From a virus, in IMG/VR virus record IMGVR_UViG_3300008263_000006, positions 1 to 39,094 of that record: 39,094 nt of DNA. One strand, written 5' to 3'. Each line of letters starts with the position of its first letter. Positions within the stretch are counted from its first letter, which is position 1. Made by a program: the position numbers and the translations under genes. The notes below the pieces were generated by a model that made no database searches, had not been told where the DNA came from, and worked only from the letters and a program-made list of their open reading frames with translations. Positions 15,577-24,512 of this stretch are shown here, one piece after another.

Positions 15577-18500
15577 TGAAAGATATTGAGAAATTAATTT
15601 CTCCCTTAATCGAAAGTCAATTTCCTTCAGTTTATCGTGATGAGGGAGCGACGTTTGTTGCTTTCGTAAAAGCATATTTTGAATGGTTAGAACAAACTAA
15701 TGGAGTTGCATATGATTCTCGCCGACTCCCAGAATATCGCGATATCGATACTACCTTAGATAAATTTGTAGACGAATTTAGAAAAAAATATATGCACGGT
15801 ATCCCAAAAGATATTGCTGCAGATAAACGTCTACTACAAAAACACATTAAAGAATTATATTCTTCCAAAGGAACAGAGCGTGGTTTAGAACTGTTGTTCC
15901 GCATATTGTTTAATGAAGATATTAATGTTTATATTCCTGGAGCTGACGTACTTCGCGCTTCTGACGCGCAGTGGTTAGTTCCAAGATACTTAGAATTAGA
16001 ATACAATGTAAATATCGGTTCGTATGTTGGTAAAACAATCACTGGTCGCATATCTGGTGCGACAGCATTCGTAGACGAATATAAAACATTTGTAACTGGT
16101 AACAAGCGCCACGATATTCTTTATATTACTGATATCGTAGGAACATTTGCTGCAAACGAAGAAATCATAAACACAGACGTTATAGATGATCTGGGTATTG
16201 AAGTCACATCTAGCCCAAGAGTACGTGGTTCTTTAATTGGCATTGATGTGCGCGGTAGTTCTACTGGATTTTCTCTTGGCGAAGTTGTTGATGTTTCTGG
16301 TGTCGGTGAAGATGGTCAAGCGATTGTAACGAGCCTTGAAAGTTTGCAGGGTGTTGTTAGTTTTGATATTATAAATGGCGGAACTGGTTTTACTTTGACA
16401 GCATCTGAAACAATTACACCATCAGGTAATGCGCCATCTATCGCTGCTTCTTTTAATATCGGTTCTCTAAGCAATACAAGTACAATTGATCTAACTTCTA
16501 CACCAATTACTAATGCGCTTAGTATTCAAATTAATGCTCCAGCGCCAGCATATACTGCATTTTCAGCGAACGCAGCTGCCGATTGGCTGACTCCGTTTAA
16601 TGGTATTTTTGTTCTAAACACCTATACATATGGCACAATTGCTACATTGACAGACATTAATCCTGGTAAAGGATATAATGCCAATGTTGCAGTATCTGTT
16701 GTTGATAATTTAATTTATCCACTTCGAATCTCTGATGGCGCTGGTGGATTTCTTGGCTATAACGCAAACATTGCTGGCTTTGCTGGTATCGGAGATGGCG
16801 CAGCCAAAACAGTTGCAATTTATAATTCTGGTTTTGGTTATACTAATAATACGACAGTTTCTTTAACTAGCGTTTCTAATTCTTCTCACGTTGCTACAGG
16901 AACAATTAATGCTGTCGGTCAAGGTAAAGGCGAAGGATACTTCAAATCTACTCGCGGTTTCCTAAACTCTGACAAGTATATTCACGACAATTATTATTAC
17001 CAAGAATATTCCTACGAAGTTCAAGCTGTTACCGCATTTAACAAGTATTCTAGCATTCTTCGTGACTTGTGGCACCCAGCTGGTATGGAGAAATTTGGTA
17101 GAACATTAATTCAATCTGTTCCCGTTTCTCGCGGAACCACCCTAGAAGCTTTAATTGAATACCTAGACACTCAGTATCTAACCTCTACTTCTACAACTCT
17201 TACAACTTCTACTGGTATTACAACAAGCAGATTTACAGAAACTGTTGGCGCGACCACAATTGCGACAGAGTATCTCACCACATCTGCATACGGAACTTCG
17301 TTCATAACTAAGCGCGAAACTGCTATTGATACTACGTTTGAGACAGCCATATCGACCTCGACACTTACTGCGTTCTCAACGTTAATTACTACTGCAACTG
17401 CAATTGACACTGCTGTTGGAACAATCTTTTATACAAATACAACGTATACTGGCCAAGAAACCAGAGCAACTGCTACGACTAAGAGTACAGCTACAGTATA
17501 TGATACCAATAGAACAACTACGTTTGCTACTGCGTATGCGACTGGCACATCTAAAACAACTACAACCAGCTATGCTACTTTAGCAGGTGTTTCTGCTACT
17601 AACTTCCAAACATCTGTTGTAACTAACTTTTTTACAACAACTGTATTTGATACAAGTATAACTGCAGATACAACATATGAAACATTTGCCAGCGCCAGCG
17701 GTTTTGTAAATCAGATTAGAGCCATAGAAGATGCTGAGTCAAAAGGATTTACGATAGAAGATTGTGAATTTCTTAACGACGCTCCTCCTGGTGTATGGAC
17801 TTACTATTGTTCTAAAGAAATTACGATTTCTGAAATTACCAAAGTTGCAACATCTAAAAGCACAGGTATCAACTCAAGTTATTCTACCACATATGATACC
17901 GTTTTCAATACAAGTGGTGGAACTCTGGTCAATACAACAATTGACACGACCACGAAATACAATACTGATACTACAATTGATACAACTCGTACTACGAAGT
18001 TTAATACCAGTCTGTCCACAACAACAACGTACGACACAAATACGTTAGTAGATACAGCCATAACAATTGATACTCTACCAGTAACTGCTATTGTTACCAG
18101 CTACTTTACGAATACGACTACCACGTTCAATACGACGACAGTATTCCAAACATCTTCTGTGTTTAACACAACAACTTCATATCAGACAGACTCTGGAGCA
18201 GGTACACTAATTAATACCTCTAAGACCACAGCGACTGATATTTTAACGAATACTAGTAAAGCAACATCAACGGACAGATCCACTAGAACTTCTGGCGTAA
18301 CAACAACTGTATTCTTAACAGCATACGCGACTGCTGTTGCTACTACAACTGCGTATGTAACTTCAACGACCACCAAATATGATACAACCTACAGTACCAT
18401 ATCTGGAACTGGTATTGGTTCAACAACATTCGAAACCAGCAAAGTAACAGCAACTGCTCCTGATACAACTAAAAATACTGAAAAGTTTACTGCTACTGTT

Positions 18501-21500
18501 TACATGACAAATAGATTAACTACTATTGACACTATAAAAATGTCAGGCGGTACATATTATGAAACCAGTATATTGACGGAATTCGCGACGTATTACAATA
18601 CCAAGTTTAAGGATACTACCCGCGATACAACGTTGAATACGGATGTTACTACAGATGTTACTACCTTAACAAATAAACAAACAAATATTACGACCAAATA
18701 TGTAACTTCTAAAACACGTAATATTCAAACATATTTTACAACTGGCGAAGTACTAACCACAGTTGTAACTTCTTATGCAACTGATAAAGATACTTCTAAG
18801 TCGACGGATACATTTAAACAAACTGCGCTTAGTACAAAATATTCAACTGCAGTTGCAACGGAAACAGGTACTTCGAAGTCTACAGACGCTACAACTGAAT
18901 ACTTGGTTGATACAAATTATAGAACTGCCAAGTACACCGATTCAGCATTCGCCACTAATTTCTTAACAGCGACTGCGTTGTATACTTCTACAACGATTGA
19001 CACTAACAAAGCAACTCAAACGTCAAAATCTACTGCATATGGTACTGGTAAAACGACCACGACTGCATACGATACAACAACGACATTTGTCACTGCAACA
19101 AGTAAATCTACGTCATCAGTTTTTGACACTATAACTGCATACGCTACATCGACTAATAGATCTACAACAAGTACATTTAATACGACGACAGCATATGCAA
19201 CAGCTACCAGTAAATCTACGACTTCGGTATTTAACACTACTACCGTATTTGATACAGCAATCGCGACTTCAACAGTGTTTAATACTGACACAGTAATTAA
19301 CACCGATACGCTTTTATTTACTGATACAAATCGTTCTACTAAGCGTCTAACTAACTCGGTTTACGATACCTCGACAGCGTATGCCACGACAACTTCTTAT
19401 ACTACGAAATATGACACGTTGTTTGATACATTTTTTAGCACCGATACTTCAAAGATCACCGAACGCGATACCTCTACAAGTAGAGAAACTTCTGGTTCGA
19501 CAGCAACTAGCAGGATAACTGTCACTGGTTCTGGATTCTTAACATCAACAACATTTAACACGACTTTTGATACTGCTTATCAGACTATTTTCTCAACACA
19601 AACTTCTGCGTTGACAGCAACTAGTAAGTCAACTGACACTGTCGGTGCGACTTCTAAAGCAACAGCAACTTCAAAATCAACGACCACGTTGTTTAATACA
19701 TCTACAATATACGGAACAACTGTAGGAACTGATACTACTGTTAATACGACAAAAGCTACAAGCACAAATATTCTAACAAGCAAAGCAACCGACACATCTA
19801 AAGAAACTTCAAAATCTACTGATACTACGATCTCTACTGTATTTGATACAACAACGACGTATTTGACTCAGATCGGTACTAACAGATTTACTAGTACGTC
19901 AAAAAGCACAACGACTGCATTTAATACAGCTTATGCGACTACAACTGCATATGATACAACTACGACTTTCATAACTGTGTTTGACACTACTACAACGTTT
20001 AATACTACAACAACGTTTAATACTGCGTATGCTACAACGACGGCATTTAATACAACGTATGCGACATCAACCGTGTTTAACACGACTGGCGCTACAAGCA
20101 AAACCACAGATACCAGCAGATCGACCGTGTTTGGTACAACTACGGTATTTAATACATTGTATGCGACATCAACTGTGTTTAACACGACTGGCGCTACAAG
20201 CAAAACCACAGATACGAGTAGATCTACAATATTCGGTACAACCACAACGTTTAATACGTTGTATGCTACAACCACAACTTTTATTACAGCATTTGCTACG
20301 ACGTCGATATTCAATACTTCGTATGCTACGACAACTAATTTTGATACCACACAAGGTACATCAAAAGCAACAGATACATCTAGAACTACTACGTTTGATA
20401 CAACTGGTTCTACAAGTAAATCCACTGACACCAGCCAATCGACAGTATTTAATACCAATAATAGCACGTCTAGAGCAACAGGAACTTCTGGAGGCACAAC
20501 GACTGCGTTTAATACCACGACAGCGTTTGTAACAACATTTGATACTTCTCAAGGAACTTCAAGAGTAACCGAGACTTCGCGTGGAACAACTACTGTGTTT
20601 GCTACAAGTACTGCGTTTGTTACAATATTTGCGACAACAGGTTCAACTTCTGCAGCAACAGCTACGTCAAAATCAACTTCGACTGTGTATGCAACATTTT
20701 ATCTTACAGAATTTTTAGATGGTAAACAATCAGTTTTTGAAGAAACAAGTAGAGACACATCTGCATCTACATCAACTGTGTATAATACAACCACGATATT
20801 TAATACCTCGGGTGATACTTCACAAGGTACATCACGGAACACTGATACTTCTCGTGGAACTACAACTGGATTTGGCACCACGACCGCATTTAATACAGTG
20901 TTCGCAACTAGTGCGACGACTTCCAGAGCAACAGGTACTTCTAGAGGCACAACGACTGCGTTTGATACTACGACTACTTTTATAACTACATTTGATACTT
21001 CTAAAACAACTACGTTTAGTACAACAACAACATTCAGCACAGTATTTGGTACTTCTAGACCTACCACCTTTAGTACAACTACCGCTTATACGACTGCATT
21101 TAACACAAGCAAAGCTACTGATACAACTGTCAGCACTAGTAGGTCAACCGATACAACACAATCGACTTCTAAAGCTACTGATACAACTGTCAGCACTAGT
21201 AAGTCGACGGACACTAACAGAACTACGACATTCGGCACGACCACAGCGTTCAACACAACGTTTGACACTAACAAAGCAACAGATACAACCGTGTCAACTA
21301 GTAAGTCGACGGATACTTCAAGAGCTACAACGTTTGGTACAACAACTGCGTTTAATACAACGTTTGACACTAACAAAGCAACAGATACCATATTATTGAC
21401 TTTGAAAGCTACTGATACAATAATTTCTACTTCTAAAGCTACGTCAACTTCTAAGGCGACAGAAACAGCAGCGTTTACTTCAAAAGCAACAGGTACCTCT

Positions 21501-22775
21501 AAGTCTACAGATACAGTAATTGGTACTTCTAAATCAACTACCAGCGTATTTGATACATCTACTGCGTTTGAAACAGCTTATGATACTAACAAAGCCACCG
21601 CGACCTCGCGCGCGACCGCATACGCAACGACAACTGGATTTGCCACAATATATGCAACGCTAACGACATATGTTAGTGTGTTTGACACAACGACTGCATT
21701 TAATACAGTTTATGCGACAGGTTCAACTTTTGATACTTCGGCTCTAACTGGAACAAGTAAATCAACTACTTCAGTGTTCGATACCACGACTGCGTTTAAC
21801 ACAACGTTTGCGACATCGACTGTGTTTGATACCACTACTGCGTTCCAAACGAATACTTCAAAAGATACAGCTATCTCGACAACTGGTTCTACTAGCAAAT
21901 CGACTTTGACAGTCTTATCAACAAGTACTCAATTTAATACTTTGACTACATTTGCCACAGTCTATAACACTCAGTCACTTTTCTCTACTACTTTCTTGAC
22001 AACGACGAGCAGAGGCACTACTTTTGAGACCACGAAGGGAACATCAAAAACTACGGACACAACAATAAACACTGCTACTATTGTTCAGACTGATTCTGTT
22101 TTCTCGACCGTTTATGCGACCGCTACTGTTTATGGAACAAGCACTGCATTTGCTACAGCGACCAGTATACTAACCGATACTAAGATTGCTACGAATATAG
22201 CGACTGCAACTTCTAAGTCGACCTCGACTGTATTCAATACAGATACTGCTATTGATACCGCTACAACCAAGTCCACCAGTACGGTGTTTGATACTGATAC
22301 TACCAAAGTTACTGCAACTTCTACATCTACTTCTACAGTATTTAATACCGATACGACTAATTCTACTGCCACAAGTAAATCTACTTCATCAGTATTTGAT
22401 ACCACAGTTACAACTGCATTTAATACCGACACAAGTATTTCAACAACTTATGCTACGCAGACTAAGAGCCTAACCACCATCATAACAACATATGATACTG
22501 CTCTAAATACTACAGTTTCTACTAAAGTTGATACTTTAACAAGTAAAAATACAACGAAGAATACATCGTTCTATACAGATACGCTGTTTAATTTGACTGG
22601 AACTGTGTTGAACGCTACACAATATACAACGGCTCGTTCTACTGACCTTAGCACTCAGAAGTCTACATCAACCGCTATAAATACTTCGTCAGCCACTGCT
22701 TATGTAACAGTTGTTGACACCGATACGATTTTTGACACCGTCTATGACACGGTGGTAAATACCGAACCAACATAA
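15576..22775 (+). CDS. Giant baseplate/fibre protein with ~1870-residue Thr dipeptide repeat
   Basis: The product has 2399 residues. About 1-160 match a conserved protein that follows gp6 in many T4-like marine phages: LIESQFPSVYRDEGATFVAF, then AYFEWLEQ, RKKYMHGIPKDI, LYSSKGTERGLELLFRILFN. It takes the T4 gp7 position. About 255-465 hold Gly-rich GxGY modules. About 465-530 (YYYQEYSYEVQ, WHPAGMEKFG) closes the ordered part. From ~531 to the end the chain alternates residue by residue: one position Thr, Phe/Tyr/Val or Lys/Arg, the other Ser, Asp, Asn, Ala, Gly or Thr. A 55-residue interruption with C730 and C745 lies near 706-760, and a FLDG island near 1700-1732. Codons for Thr and Ser vary widely, so the protein pattern is selected. 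It is likely a long beta-structured fibre; function unknown. Confidence 0.85.
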   Translation: MKDIEKLISPLIESQFPSVYRDEGATFVAFVKAYFEWLEQTNGVAYDSRRLPEYRDIDTTLDKFVDEFRKKYMHGIPKDIAADKRLLQKHIKELYSSKGTERGLELLFRILFNEDINVYIPGADVLRASDAQWLVPRYLELEYNVNIGSYVGKTITGRISGATAFVDEYKTFVTGNKRHDILYITDIVGTFAANEEIINTDVIDDLGIEVTSSPRVRGSLIGIDVRGSSTGFSLGEVVDVSGVGEDGQAIVTSLESLQGVVSFDIINGGTGFTLTASETITPSGNAPSIAASFNIGSLSNTSTIDLTSTPITNALSIQINAPAPAYTAFSANAAADWLTPFNGIFVLNTYTYGTIATLTDINPGKGYNANVAVSVVDNLIYPLRISDGAGGFLGYNANIAGFAGIGDGAAKTVAIYNSGFGYTNNTTVSLTSVSNSSHVATGTINAVGQGKGEGYFKSTRGFLNSDKYIHDNYYYQEYSYEVQAVTAFNKYSSILRDLWHPAGMEKFGRTLIQSVPVSRGTTLEALIEYLDTQYLTSTSTTLTTSTGITTSRFTETVGATTIATEYLTTSAYGTSFITKRETAIDTTFETAISTSTLTAFSTLITTATAIDTAVGTIFYTNTTYTGQETRATATTKSTATVYDTNRTTTFATAYATGTSKTTTTSYATLAGVSATNFQTSVVTNFFTTTVFDTSITADTTYETFASASGFVNQIRAIEDAESKGFTIEDCEFLNDAPPGVWTYYCSKEITISEITKVATSKSTGINSSYSTTYDTVFNTSGGTLVNTTIDTTTKYNTDTTIDTTRTTKFNTSLSTTTTYDTNTLVDTAITIDTLPVTAIVTSYFTNTTTTFNTTTVFQTSSVFNTTTSYQTDSGAGTLINTSKTTATDILTNTSKATSTDRSTRTSGVTTTVFLTAYATAVATTTAYVTSTTTKYDTTYSTISGTGIGSTTFETSKVTATAPDTTKNTEKFTATVYMTNRLTTIDTIKMSGGTYYETSILTEFATYYNTKFKDTTRDTTLNTDVTTDVTTLTNKQTNITTKYVTSKTRNIQTYFTTGEVLTTVVTSYATDKDTSKSTDTFKQTALSTKYSTAVATETGTSKSTDATTEYLVDTNYRTAKYTDSAFATNFLTATALYTSTTIDTNKATQTSKSTAYGTGKTTTTAYDTTTTFVTATSKSTSSVFDTITAYATSTNRSTTSTFNTTTAYATATSKSTTSVFNTTTVFDTAIATSTVFNTDTVINTDTLLFTDTNRSTKRLTNSVYDTSTAYATTTSYTTKYDTLFDTFFSTDTSKITERDTSTSRETSGSTATSRITVTGSGFLTSTTFNTTFDTAYQTIFSTQTSALTATSKSTDTVGATSKATATSKSTTTLFNTSTIYGTTVGTDTTVNTTKATSTNILTSKATDTSKETSKSTDTTISTVFDTTTTYLTQIGTNRFTSTSKSTTTAFNTAYATTTAYDTTTTFITVFDTTTTFNTTTTFNTAYATTTAFNTTYATSTVFNTTGATSKTTDTSRSTVFGTTTVFNTLYATSTVFNTTGATSKTTDTSRSTIFGTTTTFNTLYATTTTFITAFATTSIFNTSYATTTNFDTTQGTSKATDTSRTTTFDTTGSTSKSTDTSQSTVFNTNNSTSRATGTSGGTTTAFNTTTAFVTTFDTSQGTSRVTETSRGTTTVFATSTAFVTIFATTGSTSAATATSKSTSTVYATFYLTEFLDGKQSVFEETSRDTSASTSTVYNTTTIFNTSGDTSQGTSRNTDTSRGTTTGFGTTTAFNTVFATSATTSRATGTSRGTTTAFDTTTTFITTFDTSKTTTFSTTTTFSTVFGTSRPTTFSTTTAYTTAFNTSKATDTTVSTSRSTDTTQSTSKATDTTVSTSKSTDTNRTTTFGTTTAFNTTFDTNKATDTTVSTSKSTDTSRATTFGTTTAFNTTFDTNKATDTILLTLKATDTIISTSKATSTSKATETAAFTSKATGTSKSTDTVIGTSKSTTSVFDTSTAFETAYDTNKATATSRATAYATTTGFATIYATLTTYVSVFDTTTAFNTVYATGSTFDTSALTGTSKSTTSVFDTTTAFNTTFATSTVFDTTTAFQTNTSKDTAISTTGSTSKSTLTVLSTSTQFNTLTTFATVYNTQSLFSTTFLTTTSRGTTFETTKGTSKTTDTTINTATIVQTDSVFSTVYATATVYGTSTAFATATSILTDTKIATNIATATSKSTSTVFNTDTAIDTATTKSTSTVFDTDTTKVTATSTSTSTVFNTDTTNSTATSKSTSSVFDTTVTTAFNTDTSISTTYATQTKSLTTIITTYDTALNTTVSTKVDTLTSKNTTKNTSFYTDTLFNLTGTVLNATQYTTARSTDLSTQKSTSTAINTSSATAYVTVVDTDTIFDTVYDTVVNTEPT
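20058..20261 (+). repeat. Two tandem 102-base repeat units
   Basis: Starting at TATGCGACATCAAC (20058) the sequence repeats from 20160 with a few, mostly silent, changes. The unit is 34 residues (YATSTVFNTTGATSKTTDTS and so on). It indicates recent duplication or gene conversion inside the Thr-rich tract. Confidence 0.85.
20673..20771 (+). repeat. FLDG island motif, copy in the giant protein
   Basis: The non-repeat island reads VYATFYLTEFLDGKQSVFEE followed by TSRDTSAST. It matches four copies in the protein at 33460-35094 (consensus Y-x-T-x-Y-[IVL]-T-x-F-[LF]-D-[GA]-x-Q-[ES]). It links the two repeat proteins. Confidence 0.85.
21111..21434 (+). repeat. Nested 60- and 102-base direct repeats
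   Basis: AAAGCTACTGATACAACTGT recurs at 21111 and 21171 (60-base, 20-residue spacing). A 34-residue unit beginning FGTTTAFNTTFDTNKATDT recurs at 21231 and 21333 (102-base spacing). The 102-base period equals that of the separate pair at 20058. Confidence 0.85.
22676..22683 (+). promoter_or_regulatory. Possible late promoter before gp8
   Basis: This is an exact TATAAATA inside the last codons of the giant repeat gene. The expected transcript start near 22689 is about 95 bases before the gp8 ATG. The sequence also encodes part of AINTS, so a chance match is possible. Confidence 0.4.
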
Positions 22776-22784
22776 GGTACATAA

Positions 22785-24500
22785 ATGAGTAAGCTATTAT
22801 CTAAATTCAAAAGGAATACCATAGACGAGTTTATCAATTCTGTTGATAATCAAAAAGTTTCTGCACTTACAATTAGTGCTGCTGGTACAGGTTATGTTAA
22901 TACCGAAACTGTGAGTTTATTTGGCGGAACAACTTTTACAGTGACAACCGCTACTGGACCTGTAACAGATGTTACTTTAGTCACAAAAGGTGTTTATAAC
23001 AATAATGTTCCTAATTCTGCTATCTACGCGTCTGGCGGAACTGGTACTGGTCTGCGAGTAAATGTATCTTTTGAAAATGAAAATAATTTTTACGTTTTTG
23101 TTGGTAAACAATCTGAATATCCAACGAGCGATGTTGCGGCTGAAGTAGAGTCAGAAACTGATTCCTTCTATAATGTTTGGAATGAAATGATGTTTGGTAA
23201 AAAACCAACATTTAAGCGCATGGTCCCAAAATACACATGGACCACTGCAACAGTCTATACTCAATATGATGACCAAGTTGAATTAAAAGATACTGACTTC
23301 TTTGTTATTACTGATACACGTGATGTGTTTAAATGTATTTCAAACAATGGTGGCGCGAATTCTACTGTAAAACCAACAAAGAGCGCGACTTATATTGGAA
23401 CGCCATTTCAAACTGGTGACAATTATAAATGGTTGTACATGTATACTGTCGCTCAATCTGACAAACTAAAGTTTACAACAAACGAATATATTCCTGTAAC
23501 ACAGGACGCACTTGTTGCCAACGCTGCAGTAAATGGTGGAATATTTCACATAAATGTTGAAGATTCTGGCGTAGATTATCCAAACCATACTGGCACAATT
23601 ACAACGACTGGCAGCGACAGCACAATAATTATTGCAAATACAGCTAACACAACATCAAATTATTATAAAGATAGCGCAATTGCTGTTACAAATACTAGCG
23701 GAAACACATTTGTTCGTAAGATCGGTACATCCAATACAGCATACGGTATTACCATTACTAGCTCATTCCCAGCTGGATTCTTATCAAATACTTGTACCTA
23801 TTCTATTGGTCCATTGTTAACAATTACTTCTAGAACTGGTAGTAATGCTTCTGCATATGCTGTAATGAATTCCACGACTGGTGCGATCACTCGTGTTAAT
23901 ATGGCACAATATGGTACTGGTTACAAAGACGCTACTGTTACTGCAACTGCTGGAACCAATCTTGGAATTGGTGCTGAGTTGAGAGCAATTATCTCTCCAG
24001 ATGGCGGTCACGGCAGTAATGTGTATGACGAATTATACTGCGATGCGCTTGGTGTGCATTGTTTGTTTGACGAATATAACTCAACAACGTTTAATACCGA
24101 TGTGACTTATAGAACTGTTGGATTGTTAAAAAATCCAACATACGTAAACGGAACTTTATATGCTGCAAACACATTTAATCAATTATGCACTATAAATATA
24201 ACAGGTTCTGGAACAGGAACTTATGCGAATGGTGAAGTAGTAACAGGTAGTATTTCTACCGCTTCTGGTCGTTATGCGTTTGCCAATTCTTCTGTGTTGG
24301 TATTAACTGGAGTTAATGGTACATTCCAGTCTGGCGAAGTTTTACAGGGCGCGAATGGCGCACAGAGAATCGCTTCTAGCGGAAACACTGCAGCAAACCT
24401 AGCTATCTATTCTGGTGACATATTATATGTCCAAAACATTCAAGAAGTTTCTCGTTCTACTTCAAATAAAGAACAAGTTAAATTAGTAATAAGATTCTAA
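22785..24500 (+). CDS. 8: gp8-like baseplate wedge protein with Gly-rich insertions
   Basis: The product has 571 residues against 334 in T4 gp8. The family core is NNFYVFVGKQSEYP (about 103-116), then FYNVWNEMMFGKK, KRMVPKYTW, VYTQYD, and FFVITDTRDVFKCISNNGG...TPFQTGDNYKWLYMYT (about 172-218). The C-terminus ends SGDILYVQNIQEVSRS...EQVKLVIRF, typical of gp8 homologues. Extra modules are a GTGY segment at ~30-100, a Thr/Asn/Ser-rich stretch at ~260-350 and another GTGY at ~375-395. In T4, gp8 links outer wedge proteins to gp6 and gp7. The start has AAGG ahead of it and follows the giant gene by nine bases. Confidence 0.82.
   Translation: MSKLLSKFKRNTIDEFINSVDNQKVSALTISAAGTGYVNTETVSLFGGTTFTVTTATGPVTDVTLVTKGVYNNNVPNSAIYASGGTGTGLRVNVSFENENNFYVFVGKQSEYPTSDVAAEVESETDSFYNVWNEMMFGKKPTFKRMVPKYTWTTATVYTQYDDQVELKDTDFFVITDTRDVFKCISNNGGANSTVKPTKSATYIGTPFQTGDNYKWLYMYTVAQSDKLKFTTNEYIPVTQDALVANAAVNGGIFHINVEDSGVDYPNHTGTITTTGSDSTIIIANTANTTSNYYKDSAIAVTNTSGNTFVRKIGTSNTAYGITITSSFPAGFLSNTCTYSIGPLLTITSRTGSNASAYAVMNSTTGAITRVNMAQYGTGYKDATVTATAGTNLGIGAELRAIISPDGGHGSNVYDELYCDALGVHCLFDEYNSTTFNTDVTYRTVGLLKNPTYVNGTLYAANTFNQLCTINITGSGTGTYANGEVVTGSISTASGRYAFANSSVLVLTGVNGTFQSGEVLQGANGAQRIASSGNTAANLAIYSGDILYVQNIQEVSRSTSNKEQVKLVIRF
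24191..24198 (+). promoter_or_regulatory. TATAAATA match inside gp8 (weak candidate)
   Basis: The octamer is exact, but it lies ~300 bases inside gp8 from its end and codes for the strand TINITG. It could serve the next gene (24513), but given the AT-rich composition a chance match is as likely. Confidence 0.2.
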
Positions 24501-24512
24501 CGGAGCAAATTA

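Larger units (their letters stand above)
17168..22772 (+). repeat. Threonine dipeptide repeat tract (6-base coding periodicity)
   Basis: Almost the whole stretch reads as NNN-ACN pairs with periodic TTT/TAT/AAA/AGA replacements of ACN. Typical paired reading: SK-ST-DT-SR-AT-TF-GT-TT-AF-NT. The alternation keeps phase for hundreds of residues and slips by one residue only occasionally (for example near the GTGIGS segment, about residue 945). Synonymous codons differ between copies, so this is not a simple satellite. Mirror reading frames on the minus strand are Val-rich artefacts of the ACN pattern. Confidence 0.9.

Noticed and set aside
17171-22432. Many Val-rich open frames on the minus strand and Leu/Gln-rich frames on the plus strand within the repeat gene
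   Set aside because: They arise from the NNN-ACN periodicity of the Thr tract, have no ribosome sites and resemble no proteins.
17168-22772. CRISPR-like or satellite DNA array
   Set aside because: Repeats are coding, vary in codon use and have no fixed repeat/spacer lengths.
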